Shown: positions 24,155-32,728 of the stretch, one piece after another | How the letters are laid out: each line of letters begins with the position of its first letter | Position numbering within the stretch: position 1 is the first letter of the stretch | NCBI GenBank assembly: GCA_963717075.1 | Contig: CAVQVI010000007.1 | Location: forward strand, 620,001 to 684,000 | Direction of reading: 5' to 3' | Source: JBGOTP01 sp963717075 | Lineage (GTDB): Bacteria; Acidobacteriota; Vicinamibacteria; Vicinamibacterales; CAVVIG01 | DNA length: 64,000 bases | Notes under the pieces: model-generated | Databases searched by the model: none | Told to the model about the DNA's origin: nothing | The model's input: only the letters and a program-made list of their open reading frames with translations | Translations under genes and position numbers: made by a program

Positions 24155-25675
24155 TTGGCCCAGTATTTCGTGTCCGAAGGGCGTTGTCAGTTCTGTCACA
24201 CGACGGCGGGGAACGTCGAACACATGATCGCCGGGGACTCCGGCTTCATCTGCAACGCCTGTGTCGTCGCGTGCTCGGCGCTGCTTCAACCCGCCGCATC
24301 CCAGACGGCTGCCGAGGAGCGTCCCGACCGTTACGCATTTCAGCGGCTCGCTCGACACTTTGCGCCCCTCCGCCCGCAGGAATTACTGGCGACTTCGCGT
24401 TCCTTTGCGCTCCGCCAGCAGGCCGATCTTCAAGCGGCCCTGGATGAGCTATTTGGTGACCGAGTCGTCCCATTGAATTTCGTTGGCATCAGGGCGCAGT
24501 ACCGCCACGAAATGACGGACTTCGCCAAACTGCTGGAGCAAAGCCATTCCGCGGTCGAGGTCGCGCCTGCACAGTTCGAAGACATCGACATCGGCGCCGG
24601 TGAAACGAAGCGGTGCCTGAAGAATGGACTGTGGCTGTTGCGAGACGATCGCGGTCCATATGCAATCGTGCTTTCGCAGCATGATGACTACGGACACGGT
24701 AGCTTCCTGAACGTCGAGGTGGCGGCTCCGCCTGGCGACTTCGGCGCGGAGCTGGCGTCGCGGGTCTTCGACGCACTCGAACGGCATCTCTCCCGAGGTT
24801 CGTGCTATCGAGGAAGGGTCCTATCGTTGGAGACAAGCCCGCAGTGGACCGGCCACGCTGCTCGGATCCGCGTTCACGACCTTGAGCCTGTCGAGCGCGA
24901 CGAAGTGATTCTTCCTGACGCGACACTTCGAGCGCTCGAGAGGAATGTGCTGAAATTCGCGGAACAACGTCCGGCGTTGCGAGCGATGGGGCTGTCGACG
25001 CAAAAGGGGCTGCTGTTTCATGGCGCGCCGGGAACCGGTAAGACGCATTGCATTAGATACCTTGCAGGCAAACTTTCCGGCCACACGACCCTGCTCATCA
25101 CCGCGGAGGAAATGGGCATCCTGCCTCAGTACATGGCGCTGGCGCGCCTTCTTCAGCCTGCCCTGGTTGTCATCGAGGATGCAGACCTGATTGCTCGAGA
25201 TCGTACCGAGCGCGGCAGCGCGTGCGATGAAGTGATGCTGAATCGGCTGCTCAACGAACTGGACGGTCTGCGCGAACGCGCTGACGTCTTCTTCATTCTC
25301 ACCACGAACCGTCCCGACACCTTGGAGCCGGCTCTCGCCAGTCGCCCTGGCCGCATCGATCAAGCGATTGAGTTCCCGCTCCCCGACGAGCGGCTCCGGC
25401 GGCGGCTGGTGGCGCTCTACGCCAGAAGTTTGGAGCTCTCGCCCGAACTGATGGACGATCTCGCGCGTCGAACTGACGGCGCAAGTCCAGCATTCATCAA
25501 GGAGTTCCTCCGTCGAATCGCGCAGCACCACCTCGACTCGGCCGCGCAGGGGAACGTCACTAAGGCGACCGCAGAGGCCGCGCTGCACGAGATGTTGTTC
25601 TCTGGCGGTACCCTGAACACGAAACTCTTGGGAGGAGAAGCTGTCTCCAACGAGGCGATGGGTCGGTCGACGTAG
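24155..25675 (+). CDS. ClpX-type zinc finger fused to a Cdc48/FtsH-like AAA+ ATPase
   Basis: 506 residues, TTG start at 24155 after GGAGGG. Residues 11-36 are C-x2-C-x18-C-x2-C (CQFC...CNAC), the exact spacing of the ClpX zinc-binding domain, which recruits substrates and adaptors. A ~220-residue middle region without recognised motif follows (NVEVAAPPGDFGAELASRVF). The AAA+ module has Walker A GAPGTGKT (290-297), Walker B VVIEDADL, sensor TTNRP and the arginine finger in SRPGRIDQAIEF, closest to classical Cdc48/FtsH-type AAA rather than ClpX itself. No protease is encoded alongside. I infer a remodelling or disaggregating ATPase; the partner is unknown. Confidence 0.8.
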   Translation: MAQYFVSEGRCQFCHTTAGNVEHMIAGDSGFICNACVVACSALLQPAASQTAAEERPDRYAFQRLARHFAPLRPQELLATSRSFALRQQADLQAALDELFGDRVVPLNFVGIRAQYRHEMTDFAKLLEQSHSAVEVAPAQFEDIDIGAGETKRCLKNGLWLLRDDRGPYAIVLSQHDDYGHGSFLNVEVAAPPGDFGAELASRVFDALERHLSRGSCYRGRVLSLETSPQWTGHAARIRVHDLEPVERDEVILPDATLRALERNVLKFAEQRPALRAMGLSTQKGLLFHGAPGTGKTHCIRYLAGKLSGHTTLLITAEEMGILPQYMALARLLQPALVVIEDADLIARDRTERGSACDEVMLNRLLNELDGLRERADVFFILTTNRPDTLEPALASRPGRIDQAIEFPLPDERLRRRLVALYARSLELSPELMDDLARRTDGASPAFIKEFLRRIAQHHLDSAAQGNVTKATAEAALHEMLFSGGTLNTKLLGGEAVSNEAMGRST

Positions 25676-25699
25676 CCGACATCCCATGCTTGTGCGCAA

Positions 25700-26539
25700 T
25701 CACCCCTCAGACGCGTTCGATCGGCGCGTTCTTCTGGTCTTGGACTTGCGCGGCGGGGTGTCGATCGGCCCTTCGTGATCGGCCCGGCTCTCTTGGAGGT
25801 GTTTCCAGTAGACTGCGGGATTCTGTAGGATTCCCTTGGTGATCTGGAAATGCGACGTGTCCTCAAGGGAAGTGGCACGCAGAGCGTCGCCGTCGAACGA
25901 GAGAATTTGCGCGCCGGGGAACGTCAGCAGAATTGGCGAATGAGTCGCGATGATGAACTGCGATTTGCCTTTTGCCACGAGCGTGGACATCTGAGCCAGG
26001 AGCGCCAGTTGACGTTGAGGAGAGAGCGCTGACTCTGGCTCGTCGAACAGCAGTAGCCCGGACCGGATCCGATTTTGGAGAATCGCCAGAAAGGCTTCGC
26101 CATGCGAGCGGGTATGGAGTGACCGTCCTCCATAGAGGGTGTACGGATCGCCCGACATCCTGAAATCCGGGTCGGCATTGCGCGCATCGAGTAACGATGC
26201 GAAGTGGGCCTGGAACTCGGCGCGGAGAAAGTATGCGTCCGGTGGCCGCCGCCGAAATGACGGCCGGAGAGACGGCGCAAGCGGGCTCGCCGAATCGGGA
26301 CCGTGATTGCCCGCCAGTTCGTTCCGACCGCCGCCCGACACCGGCAGTTTGCATAGAGCCGCGATTGCCTCGATGACGGTCGACTTGCCAGTTCCGTTCT
26401 CGCCAACGAAGAACGTGACCGGCGACGTGAACTCAATGTCGAGGCAGCGAATGAGGGGCAGGCTGAACGGATATTCGCCACCGTCTGCGACGCCCTCTTT
26501 CAACTGGAGCCGAACGAGGTACGGTGGCGAAGGATCCAT
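25700..26539 (-). CDS. ABC-type AAA ATPase (AAA_21-like predicted ATPase)
   Basis: 279 residues. Walker A GENGTGKST (about 46-54), then a long insert, Walker B GLLLFDEPESALSPQRQLAL (about 162-181) carrying the catalytic Glu, and the switch His in IIATHSPILLTFPGA. The DEPE-S-x-LSP-x-x-Q form and the absence of a membrane partner place it among SMC/OLD-like stand-alone ATPases, many of which act in DNA repair or phage defence with a nuclease. No nuclease gene is next to it, and it is convergent with the ClpX-finger ATPase, so the link between them is only positional. Confidence 0.75.
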   Translation of the reverse strand: MDPSPPYLVRLQLKEGVADGGEYPFSLPLIRCLDIEFTSPVTFFVGENGTGKSTVIEAIAALCKLPVSGGGRNELAGNHGPDSASPLAPSLRPSFRRRPPDAYFLRAEFQAHFASLLDARNADPDFRMSGDPYTLYGGRSLHTRSHGEAFLAILQNRIRSGLLLFDEPESALSPQRQLALLAQMSTLVAKGKSQFIIATHSPILLTFPGAQILSFDGDALRATSLEDTSHFQITKGILQNPAVYWKHLQESRADHEGPIDTPPRKSKTRRTRRSNASEG

Positions 26540-26683
26540 CCCGCGATCCTAACCGCTAATGCGTCGGGTTCCGACGACACGGCGTATCGCGCCAACGTGA
26601 CTCGCGTTTGCATGCTCATCGCTTCGTCGGTCGATCAGTCTCTGCTTCTGGCCCGGCGACTCCTAAGCTGGTAGGGGAACGAA

Positions 26684-26718
26684 GGGGGGAACAGGGCGTC
26701 GCGCGGGGTGTTCCCCCC
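26684..26718. repeat. 10-bp perfect hairpin GGGGGGAACA/TGTTCCCCCC
   Basis: Arms 26684-26693 and 26709-26718 are exact reverse complements around a 15-base loop. No T-run follows on either strand. First of the palindromes in the gene-free stretch. Confidence 0.7.
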
Positions 26719-26886
26719 TCCTGGAATCTTCCTGCCGATCCGGATGGCCAATTCCCACATCACGTTCTACATCGTTTCAGAGCAGCAACGCCGGCCGGGT
26801 CAGCTATTTCGGAGCGGAGAATCCGGGCGGCGCCTTCGGCCGCACGGTAGGCGCCACGCTGCCCTGCGCGGCGACACTGAGGGCAG

Positions 26887-26965
26887 CCGTGGCGTGAGCG
26901 ACCACGAGATTTGACCGCATCTGCGATCATGCCCGCGGCCACAGCCGAGGTCGCTCACGCCACGG
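26887..26965. repeat. 17-bp inverted repeat, type GGCGTGAGCRACC, copy 1
   Basis: CCGTGGCGTGAGCGACC (26887-26903) and its exact reverse complement (26949-26965) enclose 45 bases. The inner half GGCGTGAGC-x-ACC is shared with the inverted repeat at 27321-27392, so both belong to one family. Confidence 0.75.
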
Positions 26966-27320
26966 TTGAATGGTGTCATCGGATTCGCCGCCGGGCGCAG
27001 ACTGCGCCGCAAGGCACTCAGATCTTGATGGCATCGGAGGCGATTCACCGTGGTTTTCGGAGCGCCTTTTCACCCTCGTTTTCAGATTCCGACTGGGAAA
27101 CGGCTGACGCCGCGAGGGGGGCCGCGACAAAGAGCGGTGGTTGGCGCAGTTCGGGAAGGCTAAGTTGTCAGTCAAAACCGATGGTCGATGAACCGGTTTC
27201 CGGAAGGCTGCTTTCGCAAGTCTCTCCACACTGACGACTTGCACACTGAGAAGCCGAACACGAAGCGCGGCGTTCTGTGCCGCGCACGAAACGCACTTAG
27301 CCGGCGTCACTGATGGAGCG

Positions 27321-27392
27321 GGGGCGTGAGCAACCCCCCGGGTTTGTCGCGACAGCCGCCCCGAGGTCGTTCCGGAGGGTTGCTCACGCCCC
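27321..27392. repeat. 16-bp inverted repeat, type GGCGTGAGCRACC, copy 2
   Basis: GGGGCGTGAGCAACCC (27321-27336) and its exact reverse complement (27377-27392) enclose 40 bases. It has the same arm core and a similar loop length to the element at 26887, 434 bases away, but different loop sequence. This resembles paired-REP (REPIN-like) elements. Confidence 0.75.
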
Positions 27393-27536
27393 GGTGTCGG
27401 TGTCGCGATCACTCGCCGAATGTTCGAGCGATCTGCGCGCCGTTTGCACATGCGTTGTCACGTGCGTACACGCTGCAGATCACACGGGGATCGCACTGCG
27501 CTTTCAACACACATCCGCGAAAGTACTCGCGTTGCT

Positions 27537-27673
27537 TCGGCCATCACATGGTCAGCGTCGAGCTGTGCTCGGTCTCGTCAAGGCTCTTCGCTACGCTCCG
27601 ACCCGCTGTGCGGGCCTGTGGGCCTTGACGACACCTGCGCGCAGCTCGAAGGTAGCACTTATGTGATGGCCGA
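27537..27673. ncRNA. 137-base multi-helix hairpin, candidate structured RNA or recombination site
   Basis: Three nested perfect helices share one axis: TCGGCCATCACAT (27537-27549) with 27661-27673 (13 bp), TCGAGCTG (27558-27565) with CAGCTCGA (27642-27649), and TCGTCAAGGC (27575-27584) with GCCTTGACGA (27622-27631). CCCGC/GCGGG (27602-27614) caps the loop. Such regular nesting separated by internal loops is unlikely by chance and does not code for protein. The strand of any transcript is unknown. Confidence 0.5.
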
Positions 27674-27916
27674 GGAAGCTCGTCGCATTTTCCGTATTGA
27701 CCAGAGCAGCCAGCGGACGTATGGTGAAGATCTCGTCGGTGCCATCACGCACCCTCTCCGCCGTCGCATCCGACGCGGAGCGCTGCAACCATCGCTCTCA
27801 GAGCTACGCTGCAGCCCCTTCAACAACTGACTGATCGATCGCCGGTCGCGAGCTTGTGCGACCACCGCGCCTGACCTCACGTCATGCGTATTGTTGTCGG
27901 CGTCACGCCCGCATCC

Positions 27917-27966
27917 GCGCTCCACGGACATCGACGCGCCGACTCCAAGTCGGCGCGTCGGAGCGC
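27917..27966. repeat. 13-bp perfect palindrome with outer arm, upstream of the recombinase operon
   Basis: CGACGCGCCGACT (27932-27944) pairs exactly with 27948-27960 around a 3-base loop. Outside it, GCGCTCC (27917-27923) can pair with GGAGCGC (27960-27966). It lies 53 bases before the ATG at 28019, where it could be an operator or an attenuating hairpin for that gene and the recombinase. Confidence 0.55.
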
Positions 27967-28018
27967 GCAATCCCAGCACAACACGAATCGTCATGAATCG
28001 CCCTTCTGGGGGAGTTCC

Positions 28019-28204
28019 ATGGACTTCGTTGATCGTGGGGATGACCGGCCGGAACCGATCTCGATTGCGCGGTGCCGCGAGCTGCTCGGCGATGAGGCCG
28101 ACACGCTGACCGATCAGGACATCGAACTGATTCGTCGGCACGCCGAGACGATGGCGCAGATCGTGGTCGAGATGTTCGTGGAGAGCCGTCGGATTCCTGG
28201 GTAA
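28019..28204 (+). CDS. Small acidic protein upstream of a serine recombinase
   Basis: 61 residues from ATG 28019 (GGGGGAG upstream; an in-frame extension to 27884 is not conserved-looking). DRPEPISIARCRELLGDEAD then LTDQDIELIRRHAETMAQIV suggests two or three helices. It stops 5 bases before the first possible recombinase start, so the two are likely co-transcribed. I do not recognise the family; a recombination directionality or regulatory partner is possible from position only. Confidence 0.6.
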   Translation: MDFVDRGDDRPEPISIARCRELLGDEADTLTDQDIELIRRHAETMAQIVVEMFVESRRIPG

Positions 28205-28263
28205 TCACCGTGCCTTCTCGACACACCTTGCCCGCGCCCACGATTGGGTCTAATCTGCCGCTG

Positions 28264-29806
28264 ATGGTCGGCGCGGTGATCTACGTTCGCGTCAGCACGA
28301 AGGAGCAGACGGAGAACCTCAGTCTGCCGACCCAGCTCCGTGCCTGCGAGGAGTACTGCCGCCGCCAGGGCTACGAGATCCTCGAACGCTTCCACGAAGA
28401 AGGCGAGAGCGCCAAGACCACGGACCGCAGTCAGCTCCAGGCACTGCTGAAGTACTGCCGGACGCACAAGGGCAAGGTCCACTTCGTCGTCGTGTACAAC
28501 CTCACGCGATTCGCGCGGGAGAAGTACGACCACTTCGCGCTCCGTGCACACCTGAAATCGCTCGGCATCTCGCTGCGGTCGGCCACCGAGCCGATCGACG
28601 ACACGTCCACCGGCAAGTTGATGGAAGGGGTGCTGGCGTCGTTCGCGCAGTTCGACAACGACGTGCGCTCTGACCGCACGCGCGCCGGTATGCGCGCCGC
28701 ACTGGAACTCGGCCGATGGACCTTTCCTGCGCCGCATCGGCTATCTGAACGCGCCGAAATGGTCTGGCAAGAGCCTGGTGCCGGACCCGGAACGCGCGCC
28801 GCTCATCGCGCGTGCGTTCGAGGAACTCGCAACGGGACGATTCACGAAGCAAGAAGTCATTGCCCGAATGACCGAGGCCGGCTTGCGCACGCGGCGTGGA
28901 TTGGTGCTCTCGCCGCAAAGCTTCGGCCAGATGGTGCGGAACTCGATTTACGTCGGCAGGGTCGAGAGCCCGGACTATGGCGTGTCAACCCGCGGCGATT
29001 TCGAGCCGCTGATCGACGAGGCCACGTTCTATCGCGTGCAGGCTGTTCTCGATGGCCGCGTCGTCGTGGCCGGACCGCGACCGCGGAATCATCCGGATTT
29101 TCCGCTCAGGGGATTCGTGCGTTGCGAGACGTGCGGCCGTCCGCTGACGGGCAGCTGGTCGAAGGGCCGGAACGGCCACTACGCGTACTACCACTGCCAG
29201 CGGCAGTGCCGGGCGGTCAACATCAGCAAGGCGACGCTCGAAGGGGCCTTCGTCGATGAGCTCGCATTGCTGCAGCCAACGCCTGGCTACATGCGGCTGG
29301 TCAAGGATCGAATCCTCTGCGTGTGGGAGCAGCGTCGGGCTGAAGCGAAGGACCGGACGACGGAACAGCAACGGCGGGTGAGTGCCATCCAGCAGAAGCT
29401 GGACAAGCTGGACGAGGCGTTTCTCTACGCGGAGGCGATCGACGTCACGACCTACGGCCGTCAACGCGACAAGCTGCGCGAGGAATTGACGCTCGCCAAG
29501 ATCGACCATCACGCCGAGGCCGTCGATGAACTCGACGTAGAGGGCATCCTGGCGTTCGCAGAACGCATTCTGCCGCGCGCCTCAGACCTCTGGGTGCAGG
29601 CCTCGCTCGACTACAAGCAGCGGCTGCAGCAGCTGTTCTTCCCGGAAGGAATCGCGTACGACGGAAATCGATTCAATCGAACCGCCGTAACGGCACCACT
29701 TTTCAAGTACTTGGCGCCGTCCGAGAGTGCTGATGAAAGAGTGGTGAGCCGGGAGGGAATCGAACCCTCAACCCGCAGATTAAGAGTCTGCTGCTCTGCC
29801 AATTGA
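28264..29806 (+). CDS. Large serine recombinase (one frameshift)
   Basis: About 513 residues when corrected. From ATG 28264 the resolvase domain reads AVIYVRVSTKEQTENLSLPT with the catalytic Ser at residue 11, followed by VYNLTRFAREKYDH and SFAQFDNDVRSDRTRAGM. One extra C near 28725-28727 shifts the frame; the recombinase domain then continues GYLNAPKWSGKSLVPDPERA, a zinc ribbon (CETCGRPL...YYHCQRQC) and a coiled coil. The last ~20 codons (EGIEPSTRRLRVCCSAN) are simply the antisense of tRNA-Lys, so the protein runs into the tRNA. An earlier GTG at 28210 is an alternative start. It is a site-specific integrase or excisionase of a mobile element. Confidence 0.8.
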
Positions 29807-29817
29807 GCTACCGGCCC
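29742..29817 (-). tRNA. tRNA-Lys (anticodon CTT)
   Basis: 76 bases with encoded CCA. Acceptor GGGCCGG pairs with CCGGCTC allowing G-T, D arm GCTC/GAGC, anticodon stem CAGACT-loop CTCTTAA type with anticodon CTT, T arm with GGTTCGATTCC. Its 3' half is read antisense by the serine recombinase ORF. Confidence 0.95.
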
Positions 29818-29912
29818 AATCGAGAATCGAATGGGAGACATCTGGCCCGTATGGCGACCAGATACGAGGAAAGTGAAAAAGGATTCTAGCATAGTAGAAT
29901 CAGCAGTTGGAC

Positions 29913-29989
29913 GCGCCCGTAGCTCAGTTGGATAGAGCGGCAGGCTTCGAACCTGTAGGCCGGGGGTTCAAGTCCCTCCGGGCGCACCA
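29913..29989 (+). tRNA. tRNA-Arg (anticodon TCG)
   Basis: 77 bases ending in CCA. Acceptor GCGCCCG/CGGGCGC, D arm GCTC/GAGC, anticodon stem GCAGG/CCTGT around loop CTTCGAA (anticodon TCG), T arm GGGGG-TTCAAGT-CCCTC. Reads CGA codons. Confidence 0.95.
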
Positions 29990-30041
29990 CATTCACCTGA
30001 TGACGTCACCCGTCATCACATTGAAGTACGCTTGACCCGTC

Positions 30042-30118
<77 letters not shown>

Positions 30119-30149
30119 GCTCACTCTCGCGAAGTCACCATGCGGTGAC

Positions 30150-31439
30150 CTACCGCCGCCAGACAGGTCGCCGTTCGTACACTCGCCGCAGCCCGACATA
30201 GACGCGGTGTGGCAGCAGCGCGCGAAGTCCCGCTTTGAGCGAACCGCCGGGCGATTCCAGATAGGCCACGCGCCGCGTGGATTCGTCGAGCGCGTCTCGA
30301 AGAGCCGACGCGTGCTCGCGAAACCCATCCCGCTCTCGGCTGATGGCGTCGCGATCGCCCCGAAGCGCATCCCGATCGACCTCGAGCGTCCGCGCGTACT
30401 CTTTTGTGGCGCCGAGATCCTCATGGAGCAAGGCGATGAGCGCGCGTTGGTCGTCACGCTCCCGCTCTCGTGCCGACAGGACGTGTTGCGTGGCCTCGAT
30501 GCTGGCGCTCTTCTCTTGCACCACCGCCGTCAGCTCCCGCAATTGGGCCCGCAAGCGCAATTCCAGCGCGTCGCGCTCGCGCGCGTCAGCCTGCGCACGG
30601 CCGGCCTCGCTACTGAAGTGATCGAGGGCCGCTTCGAACATGCCGCTCGTTCGGGACCGAGCGTCCGGTTTGCGATGCTGCAGATCGGTCACCAGCAACA
30701 ACGACAAGTACAACGCTCTTGCCGGAAATGGCAGTTCCGGATCCTCCATCACCGCCTCGATCCGGGTTTGATGATGGCGCAGCGTGGCATCCGTGTAGTC
30801 TCGGATCGGCGGCAGTCCTTCGGCAACCGATTCCGGCCGTCCGATGAACGAGGCAAGTCGATCCATTTCGGTGGGCTGCCGTTCGACCAAATCGTCGTAC
30901 GAGACGAACAGCCGCTGATACCCGGATGTGTACGCGATCGCACGGCTCATGTGTTCCAGCCAGAGCGAGCCACCGCGCTCGATCGAAAATCCATCCCGTT
31001 TTGCGAGCGACCGCGCCACATCGAGCGGGCTGCGGACGCAGACCACGTAGCGCAGTCCGGGCGCGAGCGATTGCCAGAACGGCAACGTCAGGCACGTGCG
31101 CGGATCCTTCCAGGCCCACAACGTCGCCGCGCCGAAGTCCTCGCGCAGGATTTGCCGGGCCCGGGCTCGCTGGCGATCGAGCCGGGGATCGAATTCCCAC
31201 CCCGGCGGAAACGAGGGTGGCGTGTGCCAGCCACCTCCCAGTTCGCAGAGAATCTCTTCGTTCAAATCGGTGAGCGATTGATGCTCGCAGAAGCCAAGAG
31301 GGTTGTCCTCGCGCGGCTTCATCATGTGACCTTCAGGTCCGAGGTAGGCGCCCAGAACACTCAGCGCGCGCGTGACGAGGGATGTGCCACTGCGATGCAT
31401 CCCCAGCACGCAGATCCCCTCGGACATCGACACAGTCAT
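30150..31439 (-). CDS. Sulfotransferase-family protein with C-terminal coiled coil
   Basis: 429 residues from ATG 31439. CVLGMHRSGTSLVTRALSVL near the N terminus is the 5'-phosphosulfate-binding loop of PAPS-dependent sulfotransferases; WKDPRTCLTLPFW and VVCVRSPLDVARSLAKR are the 3'-phosphate segment. From about residue 290 a long heptad-like region rich in Glu, Arg and Leu (RERERDDQRALIALLHEDLG) forms a coiled coil and ends LLPHRVYVGLRRVYERRP, a tail also seen on glycosyltransferases in this window. It probably sulfates a sugar of the surface polysaccharide made by the locus that follows. Confidence 0.8.
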   Translation of the reverse strand: MTVSMSEGICVLGMHRSGTSLVTRALSVLGAYLGPEGHMMKPREDNPLGFCEHQSLTDLNEEILCELGGGWHTPPSFPPGWEFDPRLDRQRARARQILREDFGAATLWAWKDPRTCLTLPFWQSLAPGLRYVVCVRSPLDVARSLAKRDGFSIERGGSLWLEHMSRAIAYTSGYQRLFVSYDDLVERQPTEMDRLASFIGRPESVAEGLPPIRDYTDATLRHHQTRIEAVMEDPELPFPARALYLSLLLVTDLQHRKPDARSRTSGMFEAALDHFSSEAGRAQADARERDALELRLRAQLRELTAVVQEKSASIEATQHVLSARERERDDQRALIALLHEDLGATKEYARTLEVDRDALRGDRDAISRERDGFREHASALRDALDESTRRVAYLESPGGSLKAGLRALLPHRVYVGLRRVYERRPVWRR

Positions 31440-31662
31440 GGCTGAATCTGGCGCACCCTCGCTGCCCGCCGTGCAATCCGGCCACCCCGGCCTGAGGGCA
31501 GCAGTCTGGCGCGGGGAAACTAGATTGGTATGATAGCGCGGCCAGGCCGGCATCGGGTCTTCCCTGGTCCTCAGTGTCCTTGATCCTTTGGTACTTGGTC
31601 GTGCTCGTCACAGCCGGAACTCCACGCGATCCGGGACCGAGGACGAAGGCGACGGAGGACGC

Positions 31663-32728
31663 CTATCGCGCCTCACGATCGAGGAGGGCCCGCTTGCGGT
31701 CAATGCCCCAGCGATAGCCGGCCAGAGCGCCGCCGGTGCGCACGACCCGGTGACAGGGGATCGCCACGGCGAGTCGGTTGGCCGCGCACGCGTGCGCCAC
31801 GGCGCGCACGGCCCTTGACGCGCCAATTCTCTCGGCAATCTCCGCATACGATGCGGTCGAACCCGGCGGAATCTCGCGCAAGGCCTGCCAGACGCGCTGT
31901 TGAAACACGGTTCCCTGAATGTCGAGGGGAAGGTGGAATCCCACGCGCGGCGCCTCGACGAAACCGACAACCTTGGCCACCCACGACTCAAACTCCGCGT
32001 CGGCTCCAATCAGATGGGCGTTCGGAAAGTCGTCGTGGAGACTTCGGAGGAGCGCCTCCGGATCGTCGCCGAGGAAGATCGCGCACACTCCCCGCTCGCT
32101 CGCCGCAACCAGAACCGACCCGAGCGCAGCACTGGCCAATCGCAAAACGGATGGTGGCGCCGGCCCCGCCCGCGCGATAGGCGCTCGGCGTCATGCCCAG
32201 CAGCTGTGACGACGTCGCATAGAAGCGCCCGCTCGAACCAAAGCCAGCGTTGTAAATGGCCTCCGTCACCGTCGTACCCCGCGCGAGTTCCGCGCGCAGG
32301 CGATGTGCGCGCTCGGCCGATGCATAGGATTTCGGCGTGAGGCCGGTCGTCGCCCGGAACACGCGAAGGAAATGAAACCGACTCATGCCGGCAGCCGCTG
32401 CGAGCACGGCGACATCCAGCGGGTCGTCCGATTCGCTGACAAGCCGGCACGCCTTCGCGACAGCCGACGCGTGACGCTCGGCCAGCGAGTCTTCGTCCGG
32501 CCGGCATCGCCGGCAAGGTCGAAAGCCCGCCGCCTCGGCTTCGGCACGGCTCGCGTGAAAGCCTACGTTCTCGCGCCGCGCGAGACGCGACGGGCACGAG
32601 GGACGGCAGTACACGCCCGTCGTGCGCACCGAGTAGACGAAGCAGCCGTCCGCGGCCGGATCTCGCCGCACAACCGCAGCCCATCGAGGATCCGGATCCG
32701 CGCTCAACGTAGCTCCCGTTCGCTTCAT
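31663..32728 (-). CDS. ada: Ada bifunctional methyltransferase/regulator (one frameshift)
   Basis: About 354 residues when corrected, the length of E. coli Ada. N-terminal zinc domain: DGCFVYSVRTTGVYCRPSCP with the phosphotriester-accepting Cys, and RPCRRCRPDE. An AraC-type HTH follows (AGMSRFHFLRVFRATTGLTP). The frame slips by one base near 32127-32133 (FAIGQC), then the methyltransferase domain continues SVLVAASERGVCAIFLGDDP and carries AIPCHRVVRTGGALAGYRWG with the O6-methylguanine-accepting Cys. It repairs alkylated DNA and switches on the adaptive response. The upstream DUF167 frame runs into it without a stop. Confidence 0.85.

Larger units (their letters stand above)
26540..28018. other. 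Gene-free, inverted-repeat-rich DNA
   Basis: About 1.48 kb in which all six frames give only short, repeat-driven openings. It holds at least five long inverted repeats (listed separately) plus CTCCG-C-CGTCG/CGACG-CGGAG near 27752-27778. The region sits between the ATPase genes and the small gene before the serine recombinase, so it may contain structured RNAs, recombination sites or mobile debris. No tRNA, CRISPR repeat or known riboswitch was recognised. Confidence 0.6.

Noticed and set aside
26608..27830. Several 60-170 codon frames in the gene-free region
   Set aside because: They are compositionally biased, overlap the inverted repeats and show no conserved motif or ribosome site.
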